From positions 11,761,001 through 11,825,000 of the forward strand of contig OX387610.1 of assembly GCA_947568835.1 (NCBI GenBank): a stretch of 64,000 bases of DNA, given 5' to 3'. Numbering within the stretch: position 1 is the stretch's first letter; each line of letters opens with the position of its first letter. This DNA is from Protonemura montana. Its lineage: Eukaryota; Arthropoda; Insecta; Plecoptera; Nemouridae. Shown piece after piece: positions 9,835 through 20,516 of this stretch. The notes below the pieces were generated by a model, which was given only the letters and a program-made list of their open reading frames with translations, did no database searches and was not told the DNA's origin. Both the position numbers and the translations under genes were made by a program.

Positions 9835-12036
9835 TCACATTCGAGAACCCTTTTGCTGAAGCACCTGCAACAATCGATAGCATTTCAATTAGAGGTTATT
9901 TGTGGTAGGATGGCCGGAGAATGACAAATTCTTTTACAAAATAAAGAAAAATCTATTTGAAACTGGGGTTTGGATACAGAGTAAAATTCAACTAATTTAC
10001 CCTCTCAATTACTTAATTATAAAGTGATAATAAAATAATTAGGTACATTCTTTCTTATGTCTTTGAATTGCTCTGAATTGACAGGTAAACATGGCTGTAT
10101 TGCATATCTGTTTTCAAACGCGTTGTTAAAAGTTACACAGTCACAATAAGATGACAAAAACAATGCAAATAAGAAAATTGTCGAGACTCTAATAAGGCAC
10201 AGCAAGGAGTTCAAGAGACTTGCCTATTTCTAGGGAAAACAATACAATTGCACAACACATTTTAGCAACAAATATATTGGTTACCGTTTTGGCATTTAAT
10301 ATATTCGTACAGAGCGAAACAAAAGGGTACAGAAAAGATGAGTGTACTCATTTCGCAGCTGACAAATGCATTGATTAATAAATTAGCATAGCAATTATCT
10401 CCATTGACAAGACCTTTGCAACACCTGGGTTACCTGCACAAGTCTTCTTTGAATAATATGTTTCCTGTATGGCTTATATTTCACCAAACTGTGATTTGTG
10501 ATAGAAATAATGAAGAGGGTTTATTCAGCTTTAAGGTCACTCAAACATAAGATACATTTTTGAACATAATCACATAATTAAAAATTTGCAGAAATTTTGT
10601 ACATTTCTTGATGCCTTTTCTCTTGTTTACTTGATACATTTCTGTTTAAAATTCCCCATATTCTTAGAATTATTAATTTCTATTGGAAAAAAAATAATAA
10701 GAAAAAATACCCTGCGCATTGCAAGCGTTTGCAAATTCAGGTTTTGCATATCCATTTGCTCTACATAAAATGTAGTAGACACTCAACGGTAGTAGGTATC
10801 TGCATTGAAGCCAAATTTGATCCATTTTTGGTTAGTGCATTATAGTTTATAACTTTTTTTTTCTGGCTAGTTTGTTTCCTAATATCTACCTACTAAGGTT
10901 GACGTAAGCGGACTTCATGTATGTTTTATTTCATCTTGACGCCTAACAAGTAGTTCACTTATCTTATTGGAAAAATTATTTCTAGATTTTGGAAAAAAGT
11001 GGCTTTGTATAAAGTATTTCATACCTTGGCACGATCGGTGGGCTCTGTCTCCTTGGCGTTGAGAGCGGTGGCGCCGTATTCGCGTGACACCACACAAAGG
11101 AATTCCGCGTGGTCTTCGTTTCCATAATTGTACTGGCTGCCGATGTTTACCAGCTGCCACGAAACCGTATACAAACATTAGCGCAATCATACATAAACCC
11201 TTAAAGCTATGTAGCAAGCTGTAATAGTCCTCAGAAATAATGGTTGCGTTCTGGAGTCTTACCTGCTCAAATTTCCATCCATCTGACATAGTAGACACCA
11301 TTTGTGTGAGCTCGTCCTCGTGACACTGTAGTACGCGGAACACATGCTTCTTTGCATTTTGTGGTCTGTCGTCTCGTATTGAGATTCGCTCCTTGACAAG
11401 CCGTATCAGCTCTGTCACATTGTAGAATTCAGCTTCTTCTAAAATGCCTGCCCCACAACAAATAGCTTGTAACATTATTTCTGCTATTGGAAAAATACAT
11501 ACAGGGAATTCGACTGGTTAATAGGTACCAACCTTCTTCTGCAAGGTCCCTGTTAATGACAAGCTTGCCATGTCGGAGGTAGTTTACGACAGGACTGAAG
11601 TATGTCGGATCTCTGTCGATCATGTACGCACCCGTCGCATCCTGAAGAAAAACAAAATGAACTCTCCCGCTAGAAGGCGATGTTTTCTTCTCAAAGTTTC
11701 AAAGATTGAGCCCAAGCAGAAAAAGTTTCCCAGATAGACGATATTGATCAGATAGGCATTATTAAAAGCTTGGAACAAGTAATTTGGTGAAATAAGGATT
11801 GGGGGCAGTTGCATGACATTTGTTGTGGGCTGGTCCAAATGTCAACCAACCTTGTCAGTGTCTAGTTCTGAGTCTTCTTGGCAAAGGCGGTAGAGAAACG
11901 AGTTAGGATCTCTAGAAAGGGTTGTTTTGGTAGTTAAAAAGTAGGTCCCGCCGACGTTTAGTCGAACCCATTGCTTGCTTTCCCGTTTTGTTCTATTCTG
12001 TTCAGGAATACAGGTTGTTTCCTTGTGTTCCGCCAT
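9835..12036 (-). CDS. KCTD5: BTB/POZ adaptor KCTD5 / insomniac, 212 aa
   Basis: Substrate adaptor for CUL3 ubiquitin ligase, related to human KCTD2/5/17 and Drosophila insomniac. Five exons: 12036-11851, 11641-11533, 11447-11263, 11153-11025, 9864-9835. The BTB/T1 domain (about residues 20-115) opens with [16 protein letters not shown] and carries [20 protein letters not shown] and [14 protein letters not shown]. The conserved C-terminal domain has [16 protein letters not shown] and [18 protein letters not shown]. The last exon encodes only VLQQKGSRM plus stop, about 1.2 kb from the previous exon; it matches the family's end (ILQERGSRM), so I am confident of it. Length equals the insect orthologue. 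The start ATG lies about 540 bases from the divergent GID4 start. Confidence 0.95.
10680..10750. repeat. Tail fragment of the tRNA-derived SINE family
   Basis: AAAATACCCTGCGCATTGCA and GCGTTTGCAAATTC match the arms of the palindromic tail at 5935-6050. Lies in the last intron of KCTD5. Confidence 0.5.
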
Positions 12037-12576
12037 TTTAAAACTGATGGGGTCACTGACGTTTCACAAAATACCAACATAATAAAAAAAAACTAGTCTT
12101 TGAGTTAATTGAGTTATAACTTGAATTAAAATAAACAGCAAAGGGATAGAAGATGCAAAAGGAAAATACATTAACTGCTAAGAGATAAATGTCTGAATTC
12201 TTTATCAGCCAGCAAGAAGCAGATACAAGCGAAGCGAATTTGTAGATCAATCAATCATGGGATCAAAGTTATCAGATGGGTCTATTATTCGCACGGCTAC
12301 CATTATTGAACGTTTAAACTGACTTTTGTTTATTAAATGTTGTGTTTAACTTAAAAAGCGTGACTTTAATAAATTCTGACCTAACTCTTAACATTAATTT
12401 GTTTAGAATGGAAATGCGTTTTTAAAGCCGAGTAGAACAGTTCGTGGTAATATTTGAGTACCATAAGTTTGCAACAGTGGACGTCAGACGAAGGAAGATA
12501 ACGAACTCGTCAAGGAAGGAGTTGAAGGATTTCACTTTAGGTCGACAGCTTTTCACGGAATTCCGGTAAATGTGAG
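12037..12576. promoter_or_regulatory. Shared upstream region of KCTD5 and GID4
   Basis: 540 bases separate two divergent start codons, so both promoters must lie here. No TATA box or recognisable motif was identified. Bidirectional activity is inferred from the layout. Confidence 0.5.
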
Positions 12577-14096
12577 ATGCCCGTGAAGGTGCAGATTGTC
12601 CCGCCACCACCAGCGAACTCCAAACAACCCGGAATTACCAAATCTTTGCTTTACAACGGTTCCAAGTTCCAGGGACACCAAAAGTCCAAAGGCAACAGCT
12701 ACGAGGTCGAAGTAGTCTTGCAGGTTAGCTGTTAATTATTTTACTCTTCTCTTCTTTTCCGGGTTTAATTTAGGATTTTCAGTATTCAATTGACTTCAAT
12801 TGCCTTTTGGTTGCAGCACGTAGACGAGGAAAACGCTTACTTGTGTGGCTATCTAAAAATCAAAGGACTGACAGAAGAATTCCCGACTCTGACAACTTTC
12901 TTCGACGGGGAAATTATTAGCCGCAAATATCCATTTCTGACTAGGAAGTGGGACGCAGATGAAGACGTAGACAAAAAACATTGGGTGAGTTTCCTGTTTC
13001 ATCCACTGTTCGTTAGCTTAAAAATATGTTCTTGAATTCCATTTAACTTAATCAATGCATTTATTTCAGAGCAAATTTGACTCATTCTGCGGCTACGCTA
13101 AGACTTTCAACGGAGACTCGTTTGACTTTGCAGCATTAGCCGCCACAGACTTTGTGTTTATGCGCTGGAAGGAACATTTCTTAGTACCAGATCACACAAT
13201 TAAAGTATGTTATTTGAAAAGGCATAGAAGTTGTAGACAATTATTGCGGTTGTTTAAAATTTTGCCTGTTTTCAGGACATCAACGGCGCATCGTTTGCCG
13301 GATTTTACTATATTTGCTTCCACAAATCGGCGGCTACCATCGAGGGTTACTATTATCATCGTAGTTCTGAGTGGTGAGATGAGCTATGTTTCTGACTAGA
13401 TACTCTAGTTGCATTACTATCAATTAACCATTTTTTAATGCAATCCTTTTGGCTACTTATGTAGTTTGCTCAACTAGATCACTCTTAGTCACTGTCAAGA
13501 GGACAAATATCCTGCTTTCTTCCTGAATGTGTGAACGCATATTGGAATTGTTATAGAAGATGTCTTTATTTCTCTTTAACAATAATTCTGAATTTATAAT
13601 CTAAGTATATATGAGAATTTTGACATTACAAAAATGGATTTATTAGAGAAAACCAGGACAACTATGGAACTTAACACGTTTCATCCCCCCCCCCCCCCCC
13701 CCCCCCATCTAATGGACGTACTTGACCGCTAGTGCCCTGCCAAACATTCTGAAAGGTTATACTGGCCCAAGTTACACAACTTGACTTGTGCATCATTTGT
13801 GTAAAGATGCCCAATGAGTTTTCGCGTGTTATTGATGTCACGGTCCAATTGAAACCCAATGTTAATCATAGGAAATTACGTTAAGGCGGGACAATCGACA
13901 ATTTTTACACAATCACCCACCAGAATAGTTTAGGTTTTCCAAAAAAGCCAAGAATTTGTATAAAAATCACACAATTTGAGCCCTGTGCCGCCTAGCAAAA
14001 TTATCGGCCCTGACCAAATGTATTTTCTGCAGGTACCAATCGTTAACATTGCAACACGTCCCCGAACACAGCATCCAGATCTACGAATTCAGGTGA
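12577..14096 (+). CDS. GID4: GID4, substrate receptor of the CTLH/GID ubiquitin ligase, 203 aa
   Basis: Recognises Pro/N-degrons for the CTLH (GID) E3 complex; the yeast homologue Vid24 targets gluconeogenic enzymes. Five exons: 12577-12723, 12817-12984, 13070-13204, 13276-13373, 14033-14096; all phases agree and a Trp codon is split over the last intron. Nearly every signature is present: [108 protein letters not shown] and the terminal [13 protein letters not shown]. This covers the beta-barrel that binds the degron. The protein lacks the long disordered N-terminus of the human form. A poly(A) signal lies at 14195-14200. Confidence 0.96.
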
Positions 14097-14194
14097 GACT
14101 CATCGGCATCGACCATCACGAACCAACCATCGCAACGTCGGAGATTCCATCGCCGCGACCGGACTATCTGCTAGCCTAGCCCTTGTCCGTTATA

Positions 14195-14200
14195 AATAAA
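14195..14200 (+). terminator. Poly(A) signal of GID4
   Basis: AATAAA about 100 bases past the GID4 stop codon. Confidence 0.75.
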
Positions 14201-14407
14201 GCTATTTTAATGTTACGCAAACCAGTTGGTTTTTATTTATTGCCTGCCCAAACCTATGTCCCATGATACTTGGTAAGGGTCTGTTTAGCCAGTTCTATAC
14301 ACCTTCGATCTAGCCTTATGTGATATTTGTTCATTATCACTTCTTGCCGTGTGGTGGATGGCTACACCGCTGTCTTGCAAACAGTTTGGTGAACAGTTTT
14401 AATCTTA

Positions 14408-14665
14408 AGAAAAACTTTTTGAACTGGGGTTTGAATGCTAAGTAAAGGGCTACTAAATTTCCCAACGTTTCGCAACATATACTAGTTACTTCTTCAGAGG
14501 TTTGAGCAGTAATTGTTATAATTTTATGTGGTTCTTTTGTTATCGGAAAATCTTCAGGACTGCTTAAACCTCTGAAGAAGTAACTAGTATATGTTGCGAA
14601 ACGTCGGGAAATTTAGTTGCCCTTTACTTAGCATTCAAAACCCAGTTCAAATAGTTTTTCTTAAA
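14408..14665. mobile_element. Foldback element, family with AACTGGGTTTTGAATGCTAAG ends
   Basis: Two inverted arms of about 100 bp around a short centre. Both carry the complements of AATGCTAAGTAAA, AAATTTCCCAACG and ACTAGTTACTTCTTCAGAGG. Relatives occur at 49545-49745 (same layout), 44005-44180 and 52210-52310, usually followed by CAAGTAGACATGAGTCTAAA. No coding capacity. Confidence 0.7.
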
Positions 14666-14669
14666 ACTA

Positions 14670-15290
14670 CTGCTAAGGATAAATCAAGTAGACATGAGTC
14701 TAAAAACCATCAGTTTTAATCTTAATGGTATGTATGCGTGGTGGATGGGGACTTTGAGCATGTGGTGAACATACAGCACTAGCAAATAAGTCGCCTTTTT
14801 GGCATCTTGAGTAACATTGAAGACCAGTGATCAGATTGTTAAGATTGGCAGTTTCATCAAATCAGTCCTTGATATCTCTACTCTACATGTTGTGGTGAAG
14901 AAGCATAGAGAGGAAAATGCCACTTATTGGCGAAGAAGATTCGCATGGTGCACTTGACGAGAAATTTCTAGAAAACCTAAAATATGATTTGTAGCGTGTT
15001 CAAAAGTGACAGTTGGTTACTTTAAATTTAAATTATATTGCTCAAAGAGTATAACAGTGATTGGCTATTCAGTATCCAGCAAACAAGAAGGGAAATTTAA
15101 TAAGGATTGTTGAACTCACCTAGATGGGGAAAATAGTTATCTGCTCACTGTAGCGATGAAAATGACTACCTGGAAAGAACTGCTAGTGTGTATTCCACAA
15201 CTCGCACCCATACACACAACTGGATAGGAGTTGAAATGAACGATGGGTATCCATAATTTGAAATTACCTTGCCAATTTGGCACAGTGAAA
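14670..15290. other. Spacer, no gene seen
   Basis: AT-rich sequence. Only the end of the foldback family (GACATGAGTCTAAAAACCATC near 14691) is recognisable. Confidence 0.4.
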
Positions 15291-15299
15291 CTCAAAAAG

Positions 15300-16720
15300 G
15301 GAAGTGGAAAGTTAGGGGAAATTGAAAAAAAACACTGTGTAAAAACCAGGAGTGTTTAATTGTAATAGTAAATAGATTAGATGCGCCATGGTGGGTACAC
15401 ACGTAGCCACGGCTAAAATGCTGGAGGGAGGGGCCAATAAATAACATTTGGACGGCCAATAGCTGCCATGCAATCTCTCCGCACAAACAGAGTCCTCACG
15501 ACGCAAGCACTCGCGACACTTGCACATTCCGTGCGCTTCCAGTTTATCGCACCTTCTTTCGCGGCGGTAGCCAAACGATTACTTACGAGACTTTCTACAC
15601 AGTTCAAGAATCGAGACGATCGTATTCTTAGATTTCTTACATTCAGTGGTGCTGTGCTTGGCGTTGTAGAAACAGTCGACAGAGCGACGACACTGTGATA
15701 AAAACAACCTGTGGCATTTCACAAATGTATTGGTAGACATATTATCAGCTCGGACTATGGGCGTTCGTTCACAGCTTGAGATGCCCGCTGTACTCGTCTT
15801 TACAAATATCACCTTTCATTCGACAGAGGGCAATCGGTACCAAGAAGAGGCTTTGTACACTGGATCCAGGTAAAGGGAAATATTTCCTTTGGTATTTTAC
15901 CTCTGGTAGAGTTACGACAAAAGGTTCAGAGGTTTCGTACATAGTTTGACCAATAAGTGTTGGATGAGATTCAGTGCAGCCTTTTTGATTAAAAAATACA
16001 ATGCCAGTTAGGAGCATGTCTGGCTCACAAATTTGCAAACCAATTGCATGTAAATATAAATTTTATAAAACATGATTCAGAAATTGGGTCAATTAAAATT
16101 TATCTGAGATGCTGAGTATGGACTGATTTCACACGAAGAATCTGTCGAGATTTGGTTCTGTAGGATACCAATCAAAATCAGATTCATCTAGCAACTTCCG
16201 ATTATCAAGGTGGCACTGTCTCTCCCTAACAGTGTGCATTTGGGTTTTGGATTATTAACAAATATCGTTGGGAATATCCCTCGATATTCCTGTCCTTGCA
16301 TTTCCATTCCACTTCCTTCCTCCTAGTCCAATCACATTCCAACAAAACCAACAGTCACAACTAGTCACAACCAAGGGTGAAACTGATAACAGCTGACCAG
16401 ATTCTGGATTGCTCGAGGCAATGTAGATGGACAGCTTTGGATCCAGTGTCGACGTATGCTCAAATTCGCAATGCTCGACATCTTTCATTGTCTCTTTGTT
16501 GCAGAAGCCGCTCAGCTGGAAGTTCCTCAGAGGAAACGTGGGCCAAATCCTCTGTCCGTTGCCTCGATAGAGTTTGGTATCCACGCCGCTGTGCTTGAAA
16601 TGAACAAAGGCGTATTTCCTTAGCCTTGAATTCGGGGTGGGAGCGGAATTTCCAAGTGGTAGATCCCAAGTGGGACTCAAGCCGATCTAGCAGATAGTGA
16701 TGTTGGTGTTCGCACTTCAA
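15300..16720 (-). other. Possible Cys-rich multi-exon gene or pseudogene, downstream of RAB40
   Basis: Several minus-strand blocks look coding but were not joined into one clean model. Around 16690-16390 a frame with strong codon bias reads LRKYAFVHFKHSGVDTKLY and FQLSGFCNKETMKDVEHCEF, ending at a GT. Around 16030-15890 lies CEPDMLLTGIVFFNQKGC to VVTLPE/GT. Around 15863-15815 an exon-like CTKPLLGTDCPLSNER sits between AG and GT in matching phase. Around 15770-15640 the frame reads CERTPIVRADN, FVKCHRLFLSQCRRSVDC. The many evenly spaced Cys suggest an extracellular protein. No family recognised. It could instead be the RAB40 3' UTR with chance open frames. Confidence 0.3.
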
Positions 16721-16837
16721 GGACTACCAGATAAAATAGCCGACCACATAGTCTTCTAAGCCCAAAAGAGTGACGGTTTCTATGGCGCTTTCGAAGCTGA
16801 ATTCGCCGGCACCGAATCCTGGGCGTCTGAAGCGAGC

Positions 16838-19525
16838 TTAGCTGATGCGGCAAGAGTTGCGCCCGGCGCAGCTTGACCCTGATTGGACAGGGGGCGTTGT
16901 ATCAGGTGCACGATGCGACAGGTAGCGGAGTTGCGTGCCCGAGCACGTGAGAGCGTACGACTTGAGGTGCTGCTTGACTGTTGTCGGTAACGGCAGGGCG
17001 TCGATGCCATACACGGTCGTTCTGGCGACGATAGCACGGCACGCCAGCTCTTGAAGGCTCAGGACTGTTGGGGCAAAGGGCAGAGGGTTTAGCGCCAAAA
17101 AGGAGGACTTTTAAAATAATATAATTGGGTAGGCAGGTTACGTCAGTGCCAACTATGGTGCAACTGTCTTTGCAAAAGTTGCTACCTATAGGTACAAAAT
17201 TGACCACTTTAGTGGTCAAAAATGGGAGTTGTTCCTAGATAAGGTCACCATCATTTCAAGATTGAAGAAATTTAATTTCGTCGTTTCTTAAAGATTACTT
17301 TCAAACACTCAATGAATCTTTACACTCTAATACACAGATACACATGTTTTGTTATTTTGAAACGTAATTATTCAATCATAGAGGTTTATTAAAAAGGACA
17401 GACCCAAGCTTCATCGAGTGACCACCACTGTTACCATGAGTTGCCGACTCATTTGCTCGGCAGAAAGTTTAACATTAGTGCAGCTACTCTAACTAACTAT
17501 AAGTATGCAATGATAGTATTAAAATTTAAAAGCCATATTAGTGATAAACCAACGTTTCTTAACATGTACCAGTTACTTTATCAAGGTTGAAAGCTCGACT
17601 GACTTGACGTCCCGTAACAAAAGAATCAACAACCAACTTGCGAAGACTATCTAGCTAAAAATATAGCTTCCTGCTTCTCCTATTGCTTTTCATTTTCCTT
17701 TCCTGATTTACCCTCCTCTCTTGTTATGTTCCTGTTTTTGACAGTGGATGTAGAGCCGTGATTGTCCATTTACTCTAGGTGTGCATTAAAAGGTCATCCA
17801 TTCCTCACCTTGCATGTTGTAATGTCTGAACTCCACTCACTCAGGAAAAAAAGCTTTAGGCTAAAATATTATTAACCAGTATGACATTCCCTCCTGTTGT
17901 AAAATGTACAATAGTATTGACTTTAAGGCAATCCCACCGTAGCAGAACTTTTCTTTACATTCCATTTAAGTCTGGACCGCTCCAATGAACCATTCTCTCC
18001 TAAAATTCATAAACCTTCAGATAAAAAACTGGCCATGTGCATGGCCAGTGTCATTCTTCATCAACTCATTGCACAGTTGTTGAGTTCCCTCCAAACCCTT
18101 TTTCTCGAACTAACCGTTACCCACTCAATACTGTCAATCCACATTTGTTCACACAACTGTGATACTTACAAACCTGTCCTAACCAAATTAGTTTGTAGAG
18201 CACCTTACCTAACTGACAAGGAGTTCAAATCAATGCTTTGAAATTACAGAGAAATGTTTAAAGTCGTGTCAAAAACTTTTGTCAAGTGGGTTTTGTCAAA
18301 ACTAGTGCTTAGGTTAGATAAAGCAGACTCAAGACTAAAAGATGTAAATATAAAGGCAGAAATTAATAAAAAATGTAACATAATTAACAGATAGTCGATA
18401 ACAATCAATGTCATATTCAAGAAGTAAGTAAATATGTTTGTTGTATTATGTAGCAATACCAAGTGGCAAACAATACAGATTATACCAATTGTACATAGAT
18501 ACATTCGTATGCACACACTCAACTCACCCTTATTTGGCCGCCAGAGCCTCTCGAGTCCGTTCCGCTGCAGAGCCATGCGACTGAGCTCGCGAAAACTCTC
18601 CCGCACGTTGAAGTCGCACAGTGGACTGACCTCGAAGAACGTCATGCGGTTCTTGGCGGCGTAGGCTTCGGCCTCGCGGGCGCCGACTTGCCGCTTGTAC
18701 GCGAGGTGAAGCCGGTTGCCAACGAGCACCTTGGGCACTCCAGGCGCGTGCTGCCGAAACGAGGGCTAGGTGTTACGAGATTTCGATAACTCTTTTTGTT
18801 CTAAGCAACCTTTTTAAGTAGAAACACTTGGAGAAAGAACATTGGACAGTCAGCATGTATGTTGCATGGCTTGGCAAATAAATCTGTCACTAAAATAACT
18901 GATAATTAGAAACAAAGCTGCATAACTGAATGCTGGACATCCTAATTAGAATAATATCTAATTTCATGGTGTAAATATGTTGACTCTGAATTTTCAAGCC
19001 TATAAATGAGCCTCACCTCTTCAACCTCCTTAAGCCAACGTCCGATGCCATCGAAGCTCCACTTATTTGTGATGTCGTAGACAAGAAGTATGCCTTGTGC
19101 ACCACGAGAGTACGACCGGATTATGGTGCAGAAACGGCCCTGCCCCGACGTGTCCCACAGTTGTAGCTTTACGCGTTTCCCATCCAGGAGTATCGTAGTA
19201 GTCTTGTATGCTATTAAAACATTCCTTATTAAGAGTGGCTTCTTTTGGAAAGTCTTAAATGATAGGCACTTTTTCGGAAAATGTTAACAAAAGAACACGA
19301 AAGCCGGGGGCGGGAAATACAGCAGGTAGTTGCTTAACATTGAAATTTGGTGGTTGTGACTTTTCTTACACAAAATATAAACTTACCACTGCCACTGCAG
19401 AAGGGAGACTCCGTTGAGCCATCTTCTAGCCCGCTCAGAATCTCCTGCTTGCCGACATCACTGTCCCCAACCAACAAGAACTTGAGAAGGTAGTCATATT
19501 GTTTGGGCAAAGGCTCGATAGCCAT
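16838..19525 (-). CDS. RAB40: RAB40, SOCS-box small GTPase, 260 aa
   Basis: Atypical Rab that serves as substrate receptor for CUL5/Elongin ubiquitin ligases at membranes. Four exons: 19525-19387, 19210-19017, 18750-18528, 17064-16838. The GTPase fold shows the Rab40 variants: P-loop GDSDVGKQE (Gln where most Rabs have Ser/Thr after GK), [25 protein letters not shown], and [12 protein letters not shown] in place of NKxD. The SOCS box fills the start of exon 4: [13 protein letters not shown] for Elongin binding, then IDALPLP, the CUL5-type box. The protein ends NSCRIS, where CRIS is a CAAX prenylation motif like the human CKIS. Human paralogues are about 280 aa. Its start lies about 1 kb from divergent HADHB. 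Confidence 0.96.
17065..18527 (-). other. RAB40 intron 3
   Basis: Mostly unstructured. Near 17530-17590 and 18270-18335 are relics of the foldback family (AACCAACGTTTCTTAACATG and GGGTTTTGTCAAAACTAGTG). No nested gene was seen. Confidence 0.5.
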
Positions 19526-20516
19526 CTCCCTTTCGCCGCGACCGTTGGCATAATATCGGGGGGCTAAGTGCGACTGCGATCACCCGAAACGATTCCTAAA
19601 CGATTTCATTTTCCCTTACATACTTTACAGTTTACACAAACTAGATGGCCTACTTTTGTGTACAAAACAAATTTTGTACTAATGCTGACAGACGACGGCA
19701 GCCATCTTTATGTAGCTGTCACATGACAGTTGAGCTTAGGAAGCTTACTTCACGCAGAGCTCAACTGATAGGAAAGTTAACTGAGCGCGGGTAAGTAAAT
19801 GCGGGTAAATTGAAAGAAGTTGTTGCCAAAAATCGTACAGAAATACAGTTTGCTCTGTCTAAAACGCAATGATGAAGCTAACCTCTAAGCTAATACAACC
19901 CGTATTCTTTTCTCTAAGTTAATATTGTCTAATACTTAGGATCGAAAGGCTGATGTTAGTTAAAATAGCTGGTTACAATAGATGCGGAGTTTTGCTAAAT
20001 ACAATGTTTCGTCTGTTTTCCTTGTTCAAAATTAAAATTAAATGTTGCCGTGATCAATTCTATAAAAACAATCATCTTATTAACAACGAGTAAGTATATT
20101 GTAACAAAGTGTAATAACTGCAAACAATAAAGATTATACAATGAAAAAAAATCAATAATTTTGATCATGTTGAAGTCTGCAATCTCCTGCAAAATGCGAT
20201 CTCTCTTTACAGTCATAGTCAGTAGATCTTAGAAGATTTATGGACTGGAGCCGGTTCACTCACTTCGCTTTTCACTTCATTCACTCTCTTTCACCCAACA
20301 GTGCCACAGAGCCCGTTGGTGTTATGTTAACAGCATGTCATTAAATACATCAAATCAAGCAACCAATACATTTTTTATATGCTTTCATCCTGTTTGCTGG
20401 AGTTGGATGAACAATTCACTACTAGTCAGTTGCTCAAGCTATCAGCGGGAAAAGCGAACAGATTTATTCCCTATCTGTTGACATTATCATTCCATTACGT
20501 CACGGTCTCTTCAATC
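19526..20516. promoter_or_regulatory. Shared upstream region of RAB40 and HADHB
   Basis: About 990 bases between divergent start codons. No TATA box or clear motif was found; promoters are inferred from position. Confidence 0.4.
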
